Of a stretch of 64,000 bases of DNA, positions 1-13,100 are shown piece after piece. The notes below the pieces were generated by a model. It did no database searches, was not told where the DNA came from, and saw only the letters and a list, made by a program, of their open reading frames with translations. A program made the position numbers and the translations under genes. The stretch is from Oxyruncus cristatus (lineage: Eukaryota > Chordata > Aves > Passeriformes > Cotingidae), in assembly GCA_013399855.1 (NCBI GenBank), contig VXAY01003176.1, positions 769 through 64,768 on the forward strand. Direction: 5' to 3'. Positions within the stretch are counted from its first letter, which is position 1. Each line of letters starts with the position of its first letter.

Positions 1-1545
1 GCTAGACAGATGAAGCCCATCTGATTTGAGGAGACTAGGTACCATGGAATTTGCCCCATGGTCAAAAAAACCAAAATTCTGCTGGTGGCACCAATCCTTT
101 AGCCACCTATTGATAAGATGGGTTTTCCTGCTCCTCTCCTCATTCATCCCTGCTACTGCAGGTAATGAGAACACCACCTGTGCTCCTGCCCCATTAACTA
201 ATCAACCCAGTGCCTTGAAGTCCTTTTTAATTAGCCTGGTACTTCTTTCATTAATGTCATCACTACCAGCCTGGACCACCAACAGTGGATAATAATCAGA
301 GGACAGGATTAGCTCAGGGGATCTCCTACTAATAACCCTCACCCAGGCCCCAGAAAGGCAGCAGACTTCCCTATGGGATGGGTACAGTCGACATCTGTGG
401 CCTTCAGTTCCCCTCAGAAGGGAGTCACCTACTGCAACTACCCTTCTTTTTTCCTTTATAGCTGTGATTTAATCCGTCTGGTGAACAGGGTGCAACTGGA
501 AGACCCTCCAGACAGATCCTCTTCTTTACTGCCCTCTGGCTGACTCTCTGGGTCCAGGGCCTGATACCTGTTCTTGAAGGTCACCCTGGGAGGTGATGGG
601 GGTTGGGAGGGGATTCTTTTACCTCTTCGAGCAGGGACCTGTTTCCATTCCCCCACTTCTACTTGGTTTGCTCCATCTGCCTGATGGCAGGAGGGGCAGG
701 GCTTCACATCTCCTGCTGGACTTCCTTTGGGGTCGAAAGGGTGCGACTCCAGCACTCAGTTTCCCTTTCACTCTCCCTATTACTTCTTAGCCTCTCCACT
801 TCTTCCTTGAGCTCTGCCACCAGACACAGCAAATCACTCACCTGCTCGCCTGGTTGCAGGCATCTCTCGCACTGTCCTCTGGTATGACACCAGGCTCAGA
901 CACTCTCTGTACAGTGACCTGAAGAGCTGCGTCCTTCCTGTCTGGGTTAGCACACTCCCCCGGGAGCAGCAGCAACGGCTTTTGCTTGGAAACCACTGCT
1001 GGGTCGAGTTGAGTTGCAGGATAAAACAAAACCAAAAAACCCTAAAAACCACAGCCACACAACCCACCAGAGAGAGCTGGGAGGGTGGCTGTGCCCTTCC
1101 TGCTCGCCCTACCTGTGCTGCCCCGCACTCTCCGGGTCGCCTGCGCTCTCTGGAGCAGTTTAAATTTCCTGGCAACGAGCTCGGCTCCACCCCCTGGTCA
1201 GCTGATTCGGCGTGCAGGGCAGCTGGACCTTCTCTGTGCCGGACCCTCGCCGAGGAGCGGCTCCTCTGGGATCCTCCCGGCACGGGGGTGCTTTGTGTGG
1301 GACCCCGACAGGACTCCTTCCCCCACCCCGACGATCAGCTCACCTGAGACGCCCTCAAGCACCAGGATCCTTACGTGGGGGGCTTTGCACGACCCCTGTG
1401 ACACAACCAGGACCCTCTTGCATGAGGAACTCATACTGAGACCCCCCTCCAGGGGCCCTCCCGTTGCAGCCCCCTCCCGAGGGGAGACTCATCTGAGACC
1501 CCCCTGAGCACGAGGGGCTTTGCACAACCCTCGTGTGACACAACA
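1..1545 (-). mobile_element. CR1 LINE, 5' portion with ORF1 remnant (antisense, cut by window edge)
   Basis: Read on the minus strand this is the 5' part of an avian CR1 non-LTR retrotransposon. From 1545 downward: a GC-rich 5' UTR, then an ORF1 remnant. At about 870-720 it has CERC (CxxC) followed by the coiled-coil LLCLVAELKEEVERLRS. Near 560 is NRYQALDPESQ. At 300-1 is an SGNH/GDSL-esterase-like domain (LLVVQAGSDDINERS .. QVVFSLPAVAG .. INRWLKDWCHQQNFGFFD .. LLKSDGLHLS). ORF1 is broken by stops (for example TGA at 202-204 and near 705) and frame changes, so it is inactive. The element continues past position 1, where ORF2 would lie if present. Family assignment rests on recalled avian CR1 ORF1 protein sequence. 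Confidence 0.88.
1377..1544 (-). repeat. Direct repeat inside the CR1 5' UTR
   Basis: A unit of about 32 nt (ggggctttgcac..cctgtgacacaac) occurs at about 1377-1408 and again at 1513-1544, separated by C-rich sequence with a repeated gagacccccct motif. The second copy coincides with the apparent 5' boundary of the element, after which AT-rich unique sequence begins. Confidence 0.7.
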
Positions 1546-3329
1546 TTAGGCTGTACATTTTACATGTATTTGTGTTGTTACTTTCATAGTACAAAGATAT
1601 GCTGAAGGCTTTTCTGTAGCAGCTGGGGTTTTTTTCTAAGATGCAATAATCATGCAGTGAGTATGATTCTGGCATTTGTAAAGTAATGTCGAAAGGCTCT
1701 ATTTCACATAAAGCAAATGGGATTACAGTATTGTTAAATCTTATACATGTGAAGGAGTACTTAAATTCAAACTGTCTCTCATTAAATCTGATGTCAGTGG
1801 ATGTAGGACATGAATTCCTGACAGTACATTTAAAATTGAAAAAATAAAATGTATGTAGTGGTATTGTCATTTAAAATCCAATAGACATAGCTTAATCAGG
1901 GAGAGCACTTGATCTGAATTTCAGCATTTACATTTATAAACTCATCATCAGCTGGCTTTTTTAATAGCCTATGCTTTTTAAATTTTTTTATTATGGGAAT
2001 ATCTCTGCTAGATACCTTATTGTATAGGGAAAGGCAAATAAATTAGTTGCAAGAAGATATAATTGGTTTTAAGTAAAGAAGTTTTTGAGCTTAAAAAACG
2101 ATGCAGAGGAGCATGCTTCCTAGTGTCCACCCTCTCTGAGCTTCTTAAATGTCTGATGGAATATGTGGAACTTAAAGCAGTCAAATAGTTCCATGAAAAA
2201 TGTCTTGAACATCCTTATTTTCTCGTTACGTTTTAAAATTATGTAAAACGTTCAATCCTAACTACTCATCAGCCTTGTTGAAATGACAATGCTTATTTAG
2301 TAATCTCCTACGTTTTGTGTGTATGTCACTCTGAAATGAATGGCAAATACAAAACCATTGCAAACTGTTGTACATGTTTTATTTTGCTTTCAGATTAAAT
2401 TTCACTTGTAATTTTTTTTGTCATCATGCAACTCTGTGGATTATGTCTTCGGGGATCTAGTAGTATTTTTAGCAGACCTTGCTATTTTTCTATCTTATTA
2501 TTAATTATGTTAGTTTGGTGGAGGTAGTGAGGTTTGTTGTCATAAGCTTTTCAGGAACTGAGGAGGTATGATAATCCATGTACTTGTTACCACCTTCAGA
2601 GAGCTCTGAAATATTTGTGAGATCAAACTTGGTTTTATAAAAAGCCTATTTATGTTGCTGTTCTGCTGTATTCTATCCAGCTGCCTGTTGCTTCTGTTTT
2701 CCATTCCTCTTGTTGCACAGAAATTGTAATTTTCTGCTTCATAATTCCTGTATTTCCCTTGGATCCTTTCTGAAGAATTGTCAGTCCCCTGTTAATACTG
2801 GTGGTATTTGGATGAAAGGTTATGCACCGCAGTTGGGCAGTTTCATACTTCAGCAGTGTTGGGCCTCTGGCACCTGATTTCAGTGGCTTATTTGGTATAT
2901 CAGGATGGCCTTCTGTGCTGATACTTAAGTGAGGCTGACACTTAAGTGAGACACAGTTTCTCAGGCTTGCCCTTTCCATGGAGAGGCCGTACTTCTGAGG
3001 TCTCCTAGATCTTTCTTGGACACTGTTTGACTGTATTGTGTGTTCTTTGATAGCTGGCTGTTTCAATGCATATCAGTTAAATTTATGTTCTTTTATGGTA
3101 ACAAGGTTGTCCCCTTGGGTACGACCATAGTAAAGCCATGGTGAATCAGGTCAAAAGTGCATTTACTTAGTCCAGTACCCTTTTTTGACAGAGGACAGTA
3201 GTGGAAGTTCTTAGAAAATAAGAGTGGGTAAAGAAGGTAGTGATGTGGTATTTCCCAACAGTGCTTTCACAGCATCCTTTCTTCTTAGGTTAATCAAAAT
3301 ATCTACCACACTGTAAAAAAATTGAACTT
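1546..3329 (+). other. MTREX: MTREX intron sequence, no gene seen
   Basis: AT-rich non-coding sequence upstream of the first MTREX exon of the window. No exon, RNA gene or known repeat was recognised. A small direct repeat (acttaagtgag at 2923-2933 and 2940-2950) is present. Open frames here, such as the minus-strand one at 2650-3066, look like chance. Confidence 0.7.
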
Positions 3330-3480
3330 CACAGAATCCCAGAATGGCTGAGGTTGAAAGGGAACTCTAGAGGTCATCTTGTCCAAGCTCTCAGCTCAAG
3401 CAGGGCATCTAGATCAAGGATGCCCAAGGTCCAGATGGGTTTTGTGTATGTCTGTAATAGGAGAGTCCACAACCTCACTC
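3330..3480 (-). mobile_element. CR1 LINE 3'-end fragment
   Basis: The + strand reads cacagaatcccagaatggct .. gaggtcatcttgtccaagctc .. caagcagggcat .. gagtccacaacctcact, the complement of the CR1 3' end. It is about 150 nt, diverged and 5'-truncated, lying antisense in an MTREX intron. Confidence 0.85.
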
Positions 3481-3969
3481 AAGCTACCTGAAAATTATGT
3501 TGATTTTACAATGAGACATAAGTTAAAGAAGTTGCAGATTACCTGTTTTTGAACAGACTTCTGAAGACACTAATGTGATCAGTAAGTCTTAAAAGACTTG
3601 CAAACAAGATGTTTTCAGTGTTAAAATACTGGAATGTTTCAAATAGTTAAATAACTATTACTTTGAAGTTAAAATAATGGAATCCAAATTGCAAACCATA
3701 GGAAAAACATCTAAGTTTTTCACCTGGACTTTACGCTTCATTCAAATCTAATTTAATGATAAGTATCTATACAGTATAAATAGTTTTTCATATTCATAAA
3801 AAAAATTGCTTTGGATTTGATGAGACATAATCTAAACTCAAGAAAAGTTGTACAATTCATCAAAGCAGCTCCTCATATAGGACACTGCATCATAATACAT
3901 TTTATATGTTTTTCTATGCTGCAATAAATATACTTTTTTAAATGGACAGTGTTCTTGTATCTTTTTCAG

Positions 3970-4120
3970 GGTTCAGCTGATCCCTTAAATAGTGCGTTCC
4001 ACCTGACATACAACATGGTATTGAACTTGCTTCGAGTAGAGGAAATTAACCCTGAATACATGTTAGAAAAATCCTTCTATCAGTTCCAACATTACAGAAC
4101 TATTCCAGAAATAGTAGAAA
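3970..4120 (+). CDS. MTREX: MTREX exon, first in window (winged-helix start)
   Basis: Begins after a pyrimidine-rich acceptor (tctttttcag) in phase 0 with [20 protein letters not shown] and ends one base into a codon before gtaagt. The [15 protein letters not shown] stretch is the conserved start of the winged-helix region after RecA2 in Ski2-like helicases. Length is 151 nt. Confidence 0.96.
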
Positions 4121-7100
4121 GTAAGTATTGCTGCATATTGTTCTCACGTGAGGTCTAAAAGATGATGCACTGTGAGGCTGGGTGGTTACACTTCAGTAGG
4201 CTTATAGGAGTTTATACCTGTACAGTTTTTGTCTTCGTTGCCAACAGTTGCCACTACGTCATTTGTTGCTGTGTTACAGTTTCAGAAAGGAGTAATTTCC
4301 TCTTGTTCTTAGGACCTATATTGTTACGCAGTGTCAGTTTATGAAGAGAGCTTTCCTCTCTGAGTCAGACAAGAATGGTTGTCACACTGCTAAACTGTTG
4401 GGCTGGAAGAGGGAAAAACAACTTAAAAATTTCTGTGGCATGCTTGAGATGCAGGAAAGAAAAATCTTCAACCTTTTAATATGTCATTACAGTCTGTAAA
4501 AAGAACTTAAGCACACTGCATTTCGAGTAGCGTAAGAAAGAAATGTTTGATTATAATACAAAGCTGAACTCAGAGGACTGAGACATTATTTGCACTGCAC
4601 TGAGTAACATTTTGAGTCATAATCTTTAAATAGTGGGTTTTCATGAGCCAAAGTCAGTTGCCAGAGAGCCAGTGTTTGAGAGCAAGGCCTCTTTAAAAAC
4701 TTAAGCCGGAAGAATCTTAGGAACACGACAGGTAACTATGATTAATAAGCAGTCCATCAATTTATTTCTTAATTGAATATTAAGAGAGAAAGTGTGTAAT
4801 TGCATGTAGCTTTGACAGACATGGAGAGGGAAGGTTTCAATAACCTTTGCAAAGTTTCTGTTAGTTTGCAGGTGCAATAGTAGTTAAATATAGTATTTAT
4901 TTCTTTGGAACCTTCCTGTTCTGGTTGACATGCTGAGATCTTTAGTCTGTCATTCCAACATTGCTGTTTAAATAGAAAATAAGTTTAGTGGACAAATTTA
5001 TAGATTTCTAGCTTTCCAGAGAATGGATTATTGTAAATAGAAAATGGGTACCAAAAATGGTTACAAAATATTAGTCATGTAGATATGAAAGTGAAACACT
5101 GATTTCTAAATCTGCGAAGTTACTATTTCCATGAGATTTTACTTTTCATTATAGGGGTCAATAGTTTGGAAGCACAGTACAACAAAATTGCAATTCCCAA
5201 TGAAGAAAATGTGGTGATATACTACAGAATCCGACAGCAGCTTGCAAAACTGGGTAAAGATATTGAAGAGTATATTCATAAACCAAAGTACTGCTTGCCC
5301 TTTCTACAGCCAGGACGACTGGTAAAGGTAATTTGATTTTTTTTTTTGTTTTTTTATTTTCAATCTTCACCTATCTGTGAAATCTGCAGGATTCATTTTT
5401 GTCTGCTAGTTTACCATCTTGAAAAATTACATGTATGACACTAAGCACCAGTTTTGACTTGTTGTGTTTCTTTGCTAAACATTCAGTAATGCATTAAAAC
5501 ACTCTTTTCATAATGACTGCTGTTGTAAATATTAGAAATACAAAAAGCTGTTCTTTCTAGGATGTGATTATATGTGATTATAGCATCTTTTAATATTTCC
5601 AGGTGAAGAATGAAGGTGATGACTATGGATGGGGAGTGGTTGTTAATTTTTCTAGGAAATCAAATGTGAAGGTAAAGTACACGTTCTCTCCATTAGCAAA
5701 ATATGTACCTTACTGCTTTTTCTGAGATCTATTTTGTTTAGTTTTCAAAGGCAAAAAAATTTTCTTTCCCCCCAAAATTTACAAAAAGCTTCAGCCTTCC
5801 TGAAGTGAAAGTGCAAAGAGAAAATGCTGTAGAAAATGGGACAAATCTCACATTCTGTGTTCATTTTTTAAGTTTTGACATATTTGTGGAGGAAATGCTT
5901 GCTTGTGCATGGCACTGCAAGCATTTCAAACCAGGTTGTTTCTGAGACATCTCCTACGCTACACTAAGCTGCTCATGAGAAATATTCTATGAGGCTTGAG
6001 AACATAGGGAGACTGACATATGGCTCTATGGAGAAGGTTACCTTAAACTGCGGAACTGTGTCTTGAGTCCTGAGTTAGGGCATGAGACATGGGACTGCTT
6101 GTCCTCTGAGACCTTGCTGTAGAGTTGAAAGTTGGGAAATTAAAAGACAAAGAGAGCAAAACAGTAGAAATGGATGTGGGGAAATTTGGAAGACAATACA
6201 GAGGGCAGTGATGCAATAGAAGCCAGAATTGGTTTTACTTTCAAAAATGCATTTTATAGTTGGTCTCTGCATAACCCCTAGATGATGTTTTGGTCTCCCT
6301 TTCAGAAATGTTTTGACAGGCTACTCTGCTCCCTAAATTAAAACCTAAGTTTAAAGCATATTTTTCTGTGGTAGCATTTTCGCTATAATTTTAGCAGAAG
6401 AGCATTGGCATTAATTACTAGGTCCAAATGAGAAGTTGTCTTTGCTAAGTTCTGGTGGCTCCTGTTGTGGCACCTTTTGGAGCTTCTCTAATATATGTTC
6501 ATTAAAGAGGAAATGAGAAAAATGTGTGCATACAGAACCTGTTAAAAGAGATTTTGTTTCAGTTTTCTATCTTCCTTTTGAAAGCCACATTTTTTTTCTT
6601 TTTTCAAGTTGAAAAACTGGACTGTTACTGCTGTTGTTTAAACCTGTGCTTCTAGATTGCTTTTTTTATAAAGCCACATGAATTAGTAAAACAGATTTCC
6701 CCCTAACCCCAGCTTCTGTGTAAAATTGACAACTTCTGTGTCACTGGAGGCATTTCTTCAATCTGTGTCGTATTTTATCCACAGATATATATTTGCATTC
6801 CCTATCTGGCCTGTCTCGCTGCTGTACAAACCTTTGGGTTTGACCATTACCTTTGAAAGTATGGCCTGTTTTGCAAGAGATGGCTCTGGCTGTGGCTCCA
6901 GCAGCACTTTTTTCACTGAGTCATTCTAGCAGCTGGGTTGAATTTTTCCCTCTGAGTGTGTGGAAAGAATGACAGCAGGTGCTGGAAATTAAGGAACAGA
7001 CCTAAAGTTATGTAACTTTTAAAATCAGTGTGAGAGTACTAGTTTCTATGAGCAGAGGCAAAACAAATTACTTGAAGAAGCTGTTATTTACCCATTTTAA

Positions 7101-10100
7101 TGGTCTTTTCAGTGCATTTTCTACCTGAGATACAGATGCCTTTCCTTATTACTGTTTAATGTAGTAGTATATTTAGTTAGTACTGGAAAGATATCACTAT
7201 TGTGCCATGTCTTTAAACCTTCATCCACTTTTAAGCTGAATAGTTCTTTGGATTTGCTTTTAGGAATTACATTGAATTCAGTCTATATTACTAGTTTTTC
7301 TTCAGTTGTAAATTTTTCTGCATTGTATCGTAGTTCTGAATTACATCCTTTTTTTAGTGAGGATGGTATGAATTAATATTGACTTTTAGGGTTATATTAT
7401 GTCTGTATTTCACTGAGTAATACTCTTTTTTCCTTGTACTGTGAAAGCATTAGTCATGTCAGTTATCTTTATTGTCAGTTGTATGTAGATGCTTTTCCAT
7501 CATGATTTTGCACTTCAGTCTTCCACAGAATTGTCAGTGCAAATAGCACTTTATCCAGAATTACAGTAGACAGAATAATTTTTTTTCAAGCAGAGGTGCT
7601 TCCTATATATTGTACATTATAGTAGACAGCAAAGTAACTGTTTACTTTGGAATTCATAAAAAACCCAAATATTTTTGAGTGAGAAATTTTATTTCCATTA
7701 GATTGTGCTAGCAGTATACTAGTGATATTGTTGTACTGTTTATAGGCCACGTTGTCATCTCATCCCTGATTCTAGACATCAAATTTTTGTCTGTTAACAG
7801 TTATTGATACTAAAATTTGAGATGCTGGAATTCTGTCTTCCCTTTCAGATTATTTTAATCCTTGTGTATTTATAGTGCTTACTACATAAACATATTTTTA
7901 GTGCTATACTGTGGTCATTGAATTTTCAGTGAGTCTGATGTTACTAATCTGGGATTCTGAATTTTTTACCTGTGCTGTAATTGTTTCTTTTTTATTATTT
8001 AATACAAAGATCAGTACTGCTAGCATGATGCAAATATGCAAAAACGTTTCAAAACATGTTGGCTTACTTTGAAAGAAGTACATCTAGGAAAAAAGGCAGA
8101 AACACCTAAAGCTGCAAGCAGACTTTAGGCTACGCTGGTGCGGGAGGATGGAGAGGGGTAATTTTTCAAGTGTGTTTTTCAGTGGGAGGGATCTTTCAAT
8201 CAATACCAATTCAATAGTTTTTAGAATATACTGCAACACTGAGCTGGTACTTTGTAAAGAAATATAGCTCATTTCATATGTTAATGTTGAACAAATCATT
8301 TATTTCCTTCCATTCTTTTTGGTATTTGAAAATAACTGTTATAGACCTGGTTTCTTTTCTGTACCCTCAACAGCCAAATTCTGGTGAATTGGACCCGTTA
8401 TACGTAGTTGAAGTGCTCTTACACTGCAGCAAAGACAGTTTGAAAAATTCTGCCACTGAGGCTGCAAAGCCAGCCAGACCTGATGAGAAAGGAGAGATGC
8501 AGGTTGGTTACACATGTTTATTCTCAATAGTTCCTTATAAACTTTCTCAAGTATTCTATTTCCAAAGCATTTGCAGACTGTGATAAAAGAGAGGTTGATG
8601 CATTAAGGAAGAGAAAGGAGTGTAGACCTAACTCTGCCTTCTTAATAAATAAAATTTTAACAGTGCTGTTTGACGGATCAGCTTTTTTTTATCAGTATCT
8701 TGTCCCTGGGAACAGAATTCCTTTTTTATTTCTTAGAATCGTAGAATCATTAAGGTTGGAAAAGAGCTCCAAGATCGTGAAGTCCAACTTTTGACCAAAC
8801 ACTACCTTGTTAACTAGACTACAAGCACTAAGTGCCACATCCAGTCATTTCTTGAACACTTCCAGGGATGGTGACTCCACCACCTCCCTGGGCAGCTTTG
8901 CAAGACTGTCTCAGTCTAATATTAGGTTGAAATATTTATTGAAAGCATTTGCATTATTTAAAATTTTCAGTTTGAAACCCTGTATCAAGACAGTTACAAT
9001 TCTCAGATCAGAGACAGTTGTTTAATTTGTCCACATTATTTTTCTCAGAAAGTGCACTTAAACCTTCAGATGCAGTATTGATTCTTTGTGGTGTTATCAC
9101 GGTTTTGATACTTAGGAATATATATTTTCTGCTTTGATGTTCTCTGTTAGCATTCTGAGTTAAGTATATGACAATAATTTGTCTGGTTTGTCTCATAAAA
9201 GGTATTCCAGCAGATAAGACACATGGTAATAGAAAGGCTGTTGTTTTCAAGTGTAGCCTGTCTCCAGATTTAACTGCATTCGGAATTTTCCAGTTTGAAC
9301 AAACTTACTTTTCTTCTTTATGAATGCTTTATCTCATTCCTGCTTCCTGATACTCTTTTACCCACTGCTATGTCCTTGTATACTCCATTTTCCTTTTCCT
9401 TTGAGAAAGTTTTGCTACGGACCAGTAATAAGAAGTATGTTTTTTACTAATTTGTCAGTTACTGCACTGTCTTTGATAGGTTGTTCCTGTTTTGGTGCAT
9501 CTTATCTCAGCTATCAGCAGTGTCCGACTTTACATTCCGAAAGACCTAAGGCCTATTGATAACAGGCAAAGCGTGTTAAAGTCTATACAGGTAAGCTCCA
9601 CCAGGCTGTGTAAGCATTCTGCTCTGATTAGTGATATACTCTTGGACTCAAGACAACTTGTTCTGAAGAAATTTGTATAAAGCTTCTGTCAAATCTTCAG
9701 CCTTATTTTTTAAAGGGATTGGAAGCCACAGTGTATGTCAGTTGTTTCTCCTTGTTGAGACATTTTAAACTGATTTTGAAAACTGCTGAAACATTATATA
9801 ACAAACATTACAGCGTTCTGTGTCCCTATAATTGTGCCAGCTAATTCGTAAAATGTAGTTTATTTTACTGTTACTGATCTTACAAGAAAAAAATCTTCTT
9901 TCATCCTTTTAGGAGGTACAGAAGCGATTTCCCGATGGAGTACCATTACTAGACCCTATTGATGACATGGGCATCAAAGACCAAGGGTTGAAAAAAGTAA
10001 TCCAAAAAGTAGAGGCATTTGAGCATAGGATGTATTCACATCCTCTTCACAATGATCCCAACTTGGAAACCATATACAAACTTTGTGAAAATAAAGCACA

Positions 10101-13100
10101 GGTAAAGAGACAAACCAAAACAATGTATGTTTATTTAGCTGCAAAGAGAGAGAGAGAGAGGGAGTAATGGTTCTCTTCTTGCTTGCTTTGCTTTTTATTT
10201 GCAAAGCCCAAGTAACTGTTTTTTTAAAAATGAATAAGCCCAAATAAACCCTTTTGAGTACAGTAAAATTATTGAATCTCAGTAACAAACTGGCTGAGTT
10301 GATGTTGTGTCCTTGACTGATACAGATGGGAAGTACAACTGGAAAGAAAACTCTGAAGAAGTCACTGGGAATTAGAAAGTTACAGGGGACCACTAGAGTC
10401 TCTTTCACTGAATAGGCATAGCACAATACAGCATAGGAAAAGTCTTTGTAGATAATTTTTGATACATAAGATTTTAACTTAAAATTTGTAAAGTATATGC
10501 ACAAATATATACTTGTGCAAAGGTAGGTTTTGAATTACTGGGGCTTATTGGCTGTGGGAGTGTACCACAGAAATCATTGTGCTGCCCCTTCCTGATCTGC
10601 CTCCTATCCTGGAAGCAATGCACTTACTTATTTTGTATAGAGCTGTACCCCACTAGACTGAAACTGGTTGTGCACAAAACCAGCTCTTCTGTTTCTGTGC
10701 TGCTCCAGAAAACAGGTTCTCCAGGGGCTGCTTCACAGGAGTGAGGTAGTTCTGGTATGGGCAGCACAAAGTTACATGTGGTAAGACCTGATGAACTGAG
10801 CAGCCTTCTACAAAGGGTCTCTGCTGTGAGGATCTGGACAGTGACTGTGATGGACTGCCGAACACTGGAGAAGCTCAAATAGCAGAAAATAGTGCCTTTG
10901 GGTTACATTTTGTTGAATAGTTGGTTAGCTGAAACTTAGTTCAAATCTCAGAAGATGAGAGCTCATTTCTCAATGAAAGATTGCTTCTGTGTCCTTTTCG
11001 TTTGGGCTTGGTTGGGTTGTTTCCTGTTCTGGGTAAATAGCTTGACTTTCCAAACTTGCTGGAGTTTCCAATGGATAAATGGACCTGATTTTTTTAGATT
11101 ATTAATTATTACTTGATTTCTTCTAAACCATCTTCTTAGTAGAGTTAGGCAAGTCAATGTTAACTAATATGTTCATATACGATTGTTCTGACACCTTATC
11201 TTTAAAACAGTTGCATCTGTTAAGCCAGCAATTAATTCCTGTCCTTCTGCTCCCCCAGATTGCAATGGATATTAAAGTAGCAAAGCGAGAACTGAAGAAA
11301 GCGAGAACTGTCCTACAAATGGATGAACTCAAATGCCGCAAGCGTGTTTTGAGAAGACTGGGGTTTGCCACGTCCTCAGATGTTATTGAGATGAAAGGAC
11401 GGGTTGCTTGTGAAATCAGCAGGTAAGTGGTTTCTGTGCAAAGTGTTTATTGTCCGGAATACACACTTCACTGTCCTTGCTGAAGTTAGTACCTTTTGTT
11501 TATATTTTGAAGTTCTGAGACCATCATAAGATTCTTCAGAGCCTATGTGATTTGTATAGTAAAGGGAATATACTGATTCAGGCAATTAAAGTAAAGGTAC
11601 CAACCCAAGAACAAAATACAGTAGATTTTAAAATTAAAACGTGGACATGAAAATGCCAAATCAGTGAGTATTTTTGAACCTGGCTTAGGCAATAGCCTGT
11701 GTTTTCTTTTAATGTTGTACTTACATGAGAGGATGGTCTTTGATGTCTGTGGTTGAAGCTGAACCAGGACTGTTGGTACAGAGTCACTCACAAACAAGCA
11801 TAACAATGATTGTCAGCAATTATCAAGTTGCTGACAAGTTTGGAATATGGCTTAATTGCTCCCACAGGGCTGATGGAATAATTCTGTGAAGTGGTCCATT
11901 GTACTCTTAATACATTTAGCAGGTACCTGTATATTGAAAGATAGGGAAACTCATGAATTGGACTTTAACAGTTATTTTACAGTGTAATTCAGATTTTGGT
12001 AGAATTATGTATTTTTAAAAGGTGCAATGGCTGTTGTACTTCTTATCTTACAGGTGAGTTTGAAAGATGCTACCTATATTTGTTCAATATCTAATAACTT
12101 TTTCCCCTGCAAAATTTGATAGCAAGTGAGGAAGCTGAATCAGAATTTTATCAAATTCCTGCCTGTCTGAAACTGTTTGATGAGTTACACGACTCTTTGT
12201 AAAAGTTTGCTTTGTTTCCCCCCCATCCTATACATTTGTCTGATAATCTCTAGAAACAAAGGTTTTGTCTTACCAACAATTCAATGTTTTATCCAAATAA
12301 GTATGTTTGGCTTTTGTACCCACATCATGCACTTCCTTTTATGATTCATTATTAAGTCTTTATTCTTTAAGTAAATTGAAGCAAGTTTGTTCCTTTTTTC
12401 AGTATCATGGAAATATCCAGTTGAATCTTTTATGAGCAACAGTGGTACAAGTTTTAGTCATTTTCTTAAATTGCCTAACTCTGTGGTTCTTTTCGATCTT
12501 TTGATATCCTGTCTGAAAAAAACTGACTAAAGCAACTGTTAATACTAAATTACATGAACTGTCAGGAGAGATAAATCTTTCCCCTAAGCTTCCTTGTCTT
12601 TGTTTTAGTGCTGATGAACTACTCCTGACAGAAATGATGTTCAATGGTCTCTTCAATGACTTGTCTGCAGAACAGGCAACTGCACTACTCAGCTGTTTCG
12701 TATTTCAAGAGAATGTGAGTTACTTCCTCAGTTCAAGAATTCTAGACATTCCTTTGTTCCAAGAGTATTGTTCATAATTCAGTTCCAGAAATCAGTCATA
12801 AGAGTTTGAGCCATTGCAAATTTTGTCCCTTCCTAAGGTGTTTGATGTGAACTCCTACTGAAGTTCACAAAAGCATCACAGATTCAGTGCTAAAGTACCT
12901 TTCCTCATGAGTGGCATGCCAAAGGTTGTGTAAAATTGCAGTCCTTCTCATGAATGAAGCAGCATGAATAGATTCTAAGCGTACATGCTGATATTTATGT
13001 CTGGATACAAACTACTTCCATATAATTTAAAATGTAGAAATGCTTATTTCAAAAAGAAACGCTCTGGGGTGAGGCGGTCTTTAATTCTGAGACATGTCCA

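Noticed and set aside
593..887. Overlapping leucine/serine-rich + strand frames resembling membrane peptides
   Set aside because: They are the complement of the CR1 ORF1 coiled-coil and basic region.
1085..1507. 140-codon + strand open frame in the GC-rich left end
   Set aside because: It is the antisense of the CR1 5' UTR. The proline/arginine-rich translation reflects base composition only.
9974..10504. 176-codon minus-strand open frame overlapping an MTREX exon and intron
   Set aside because: Its right-strand partner is a conserved MTREX exon. The frame is a shadow and shows no family resemblance.
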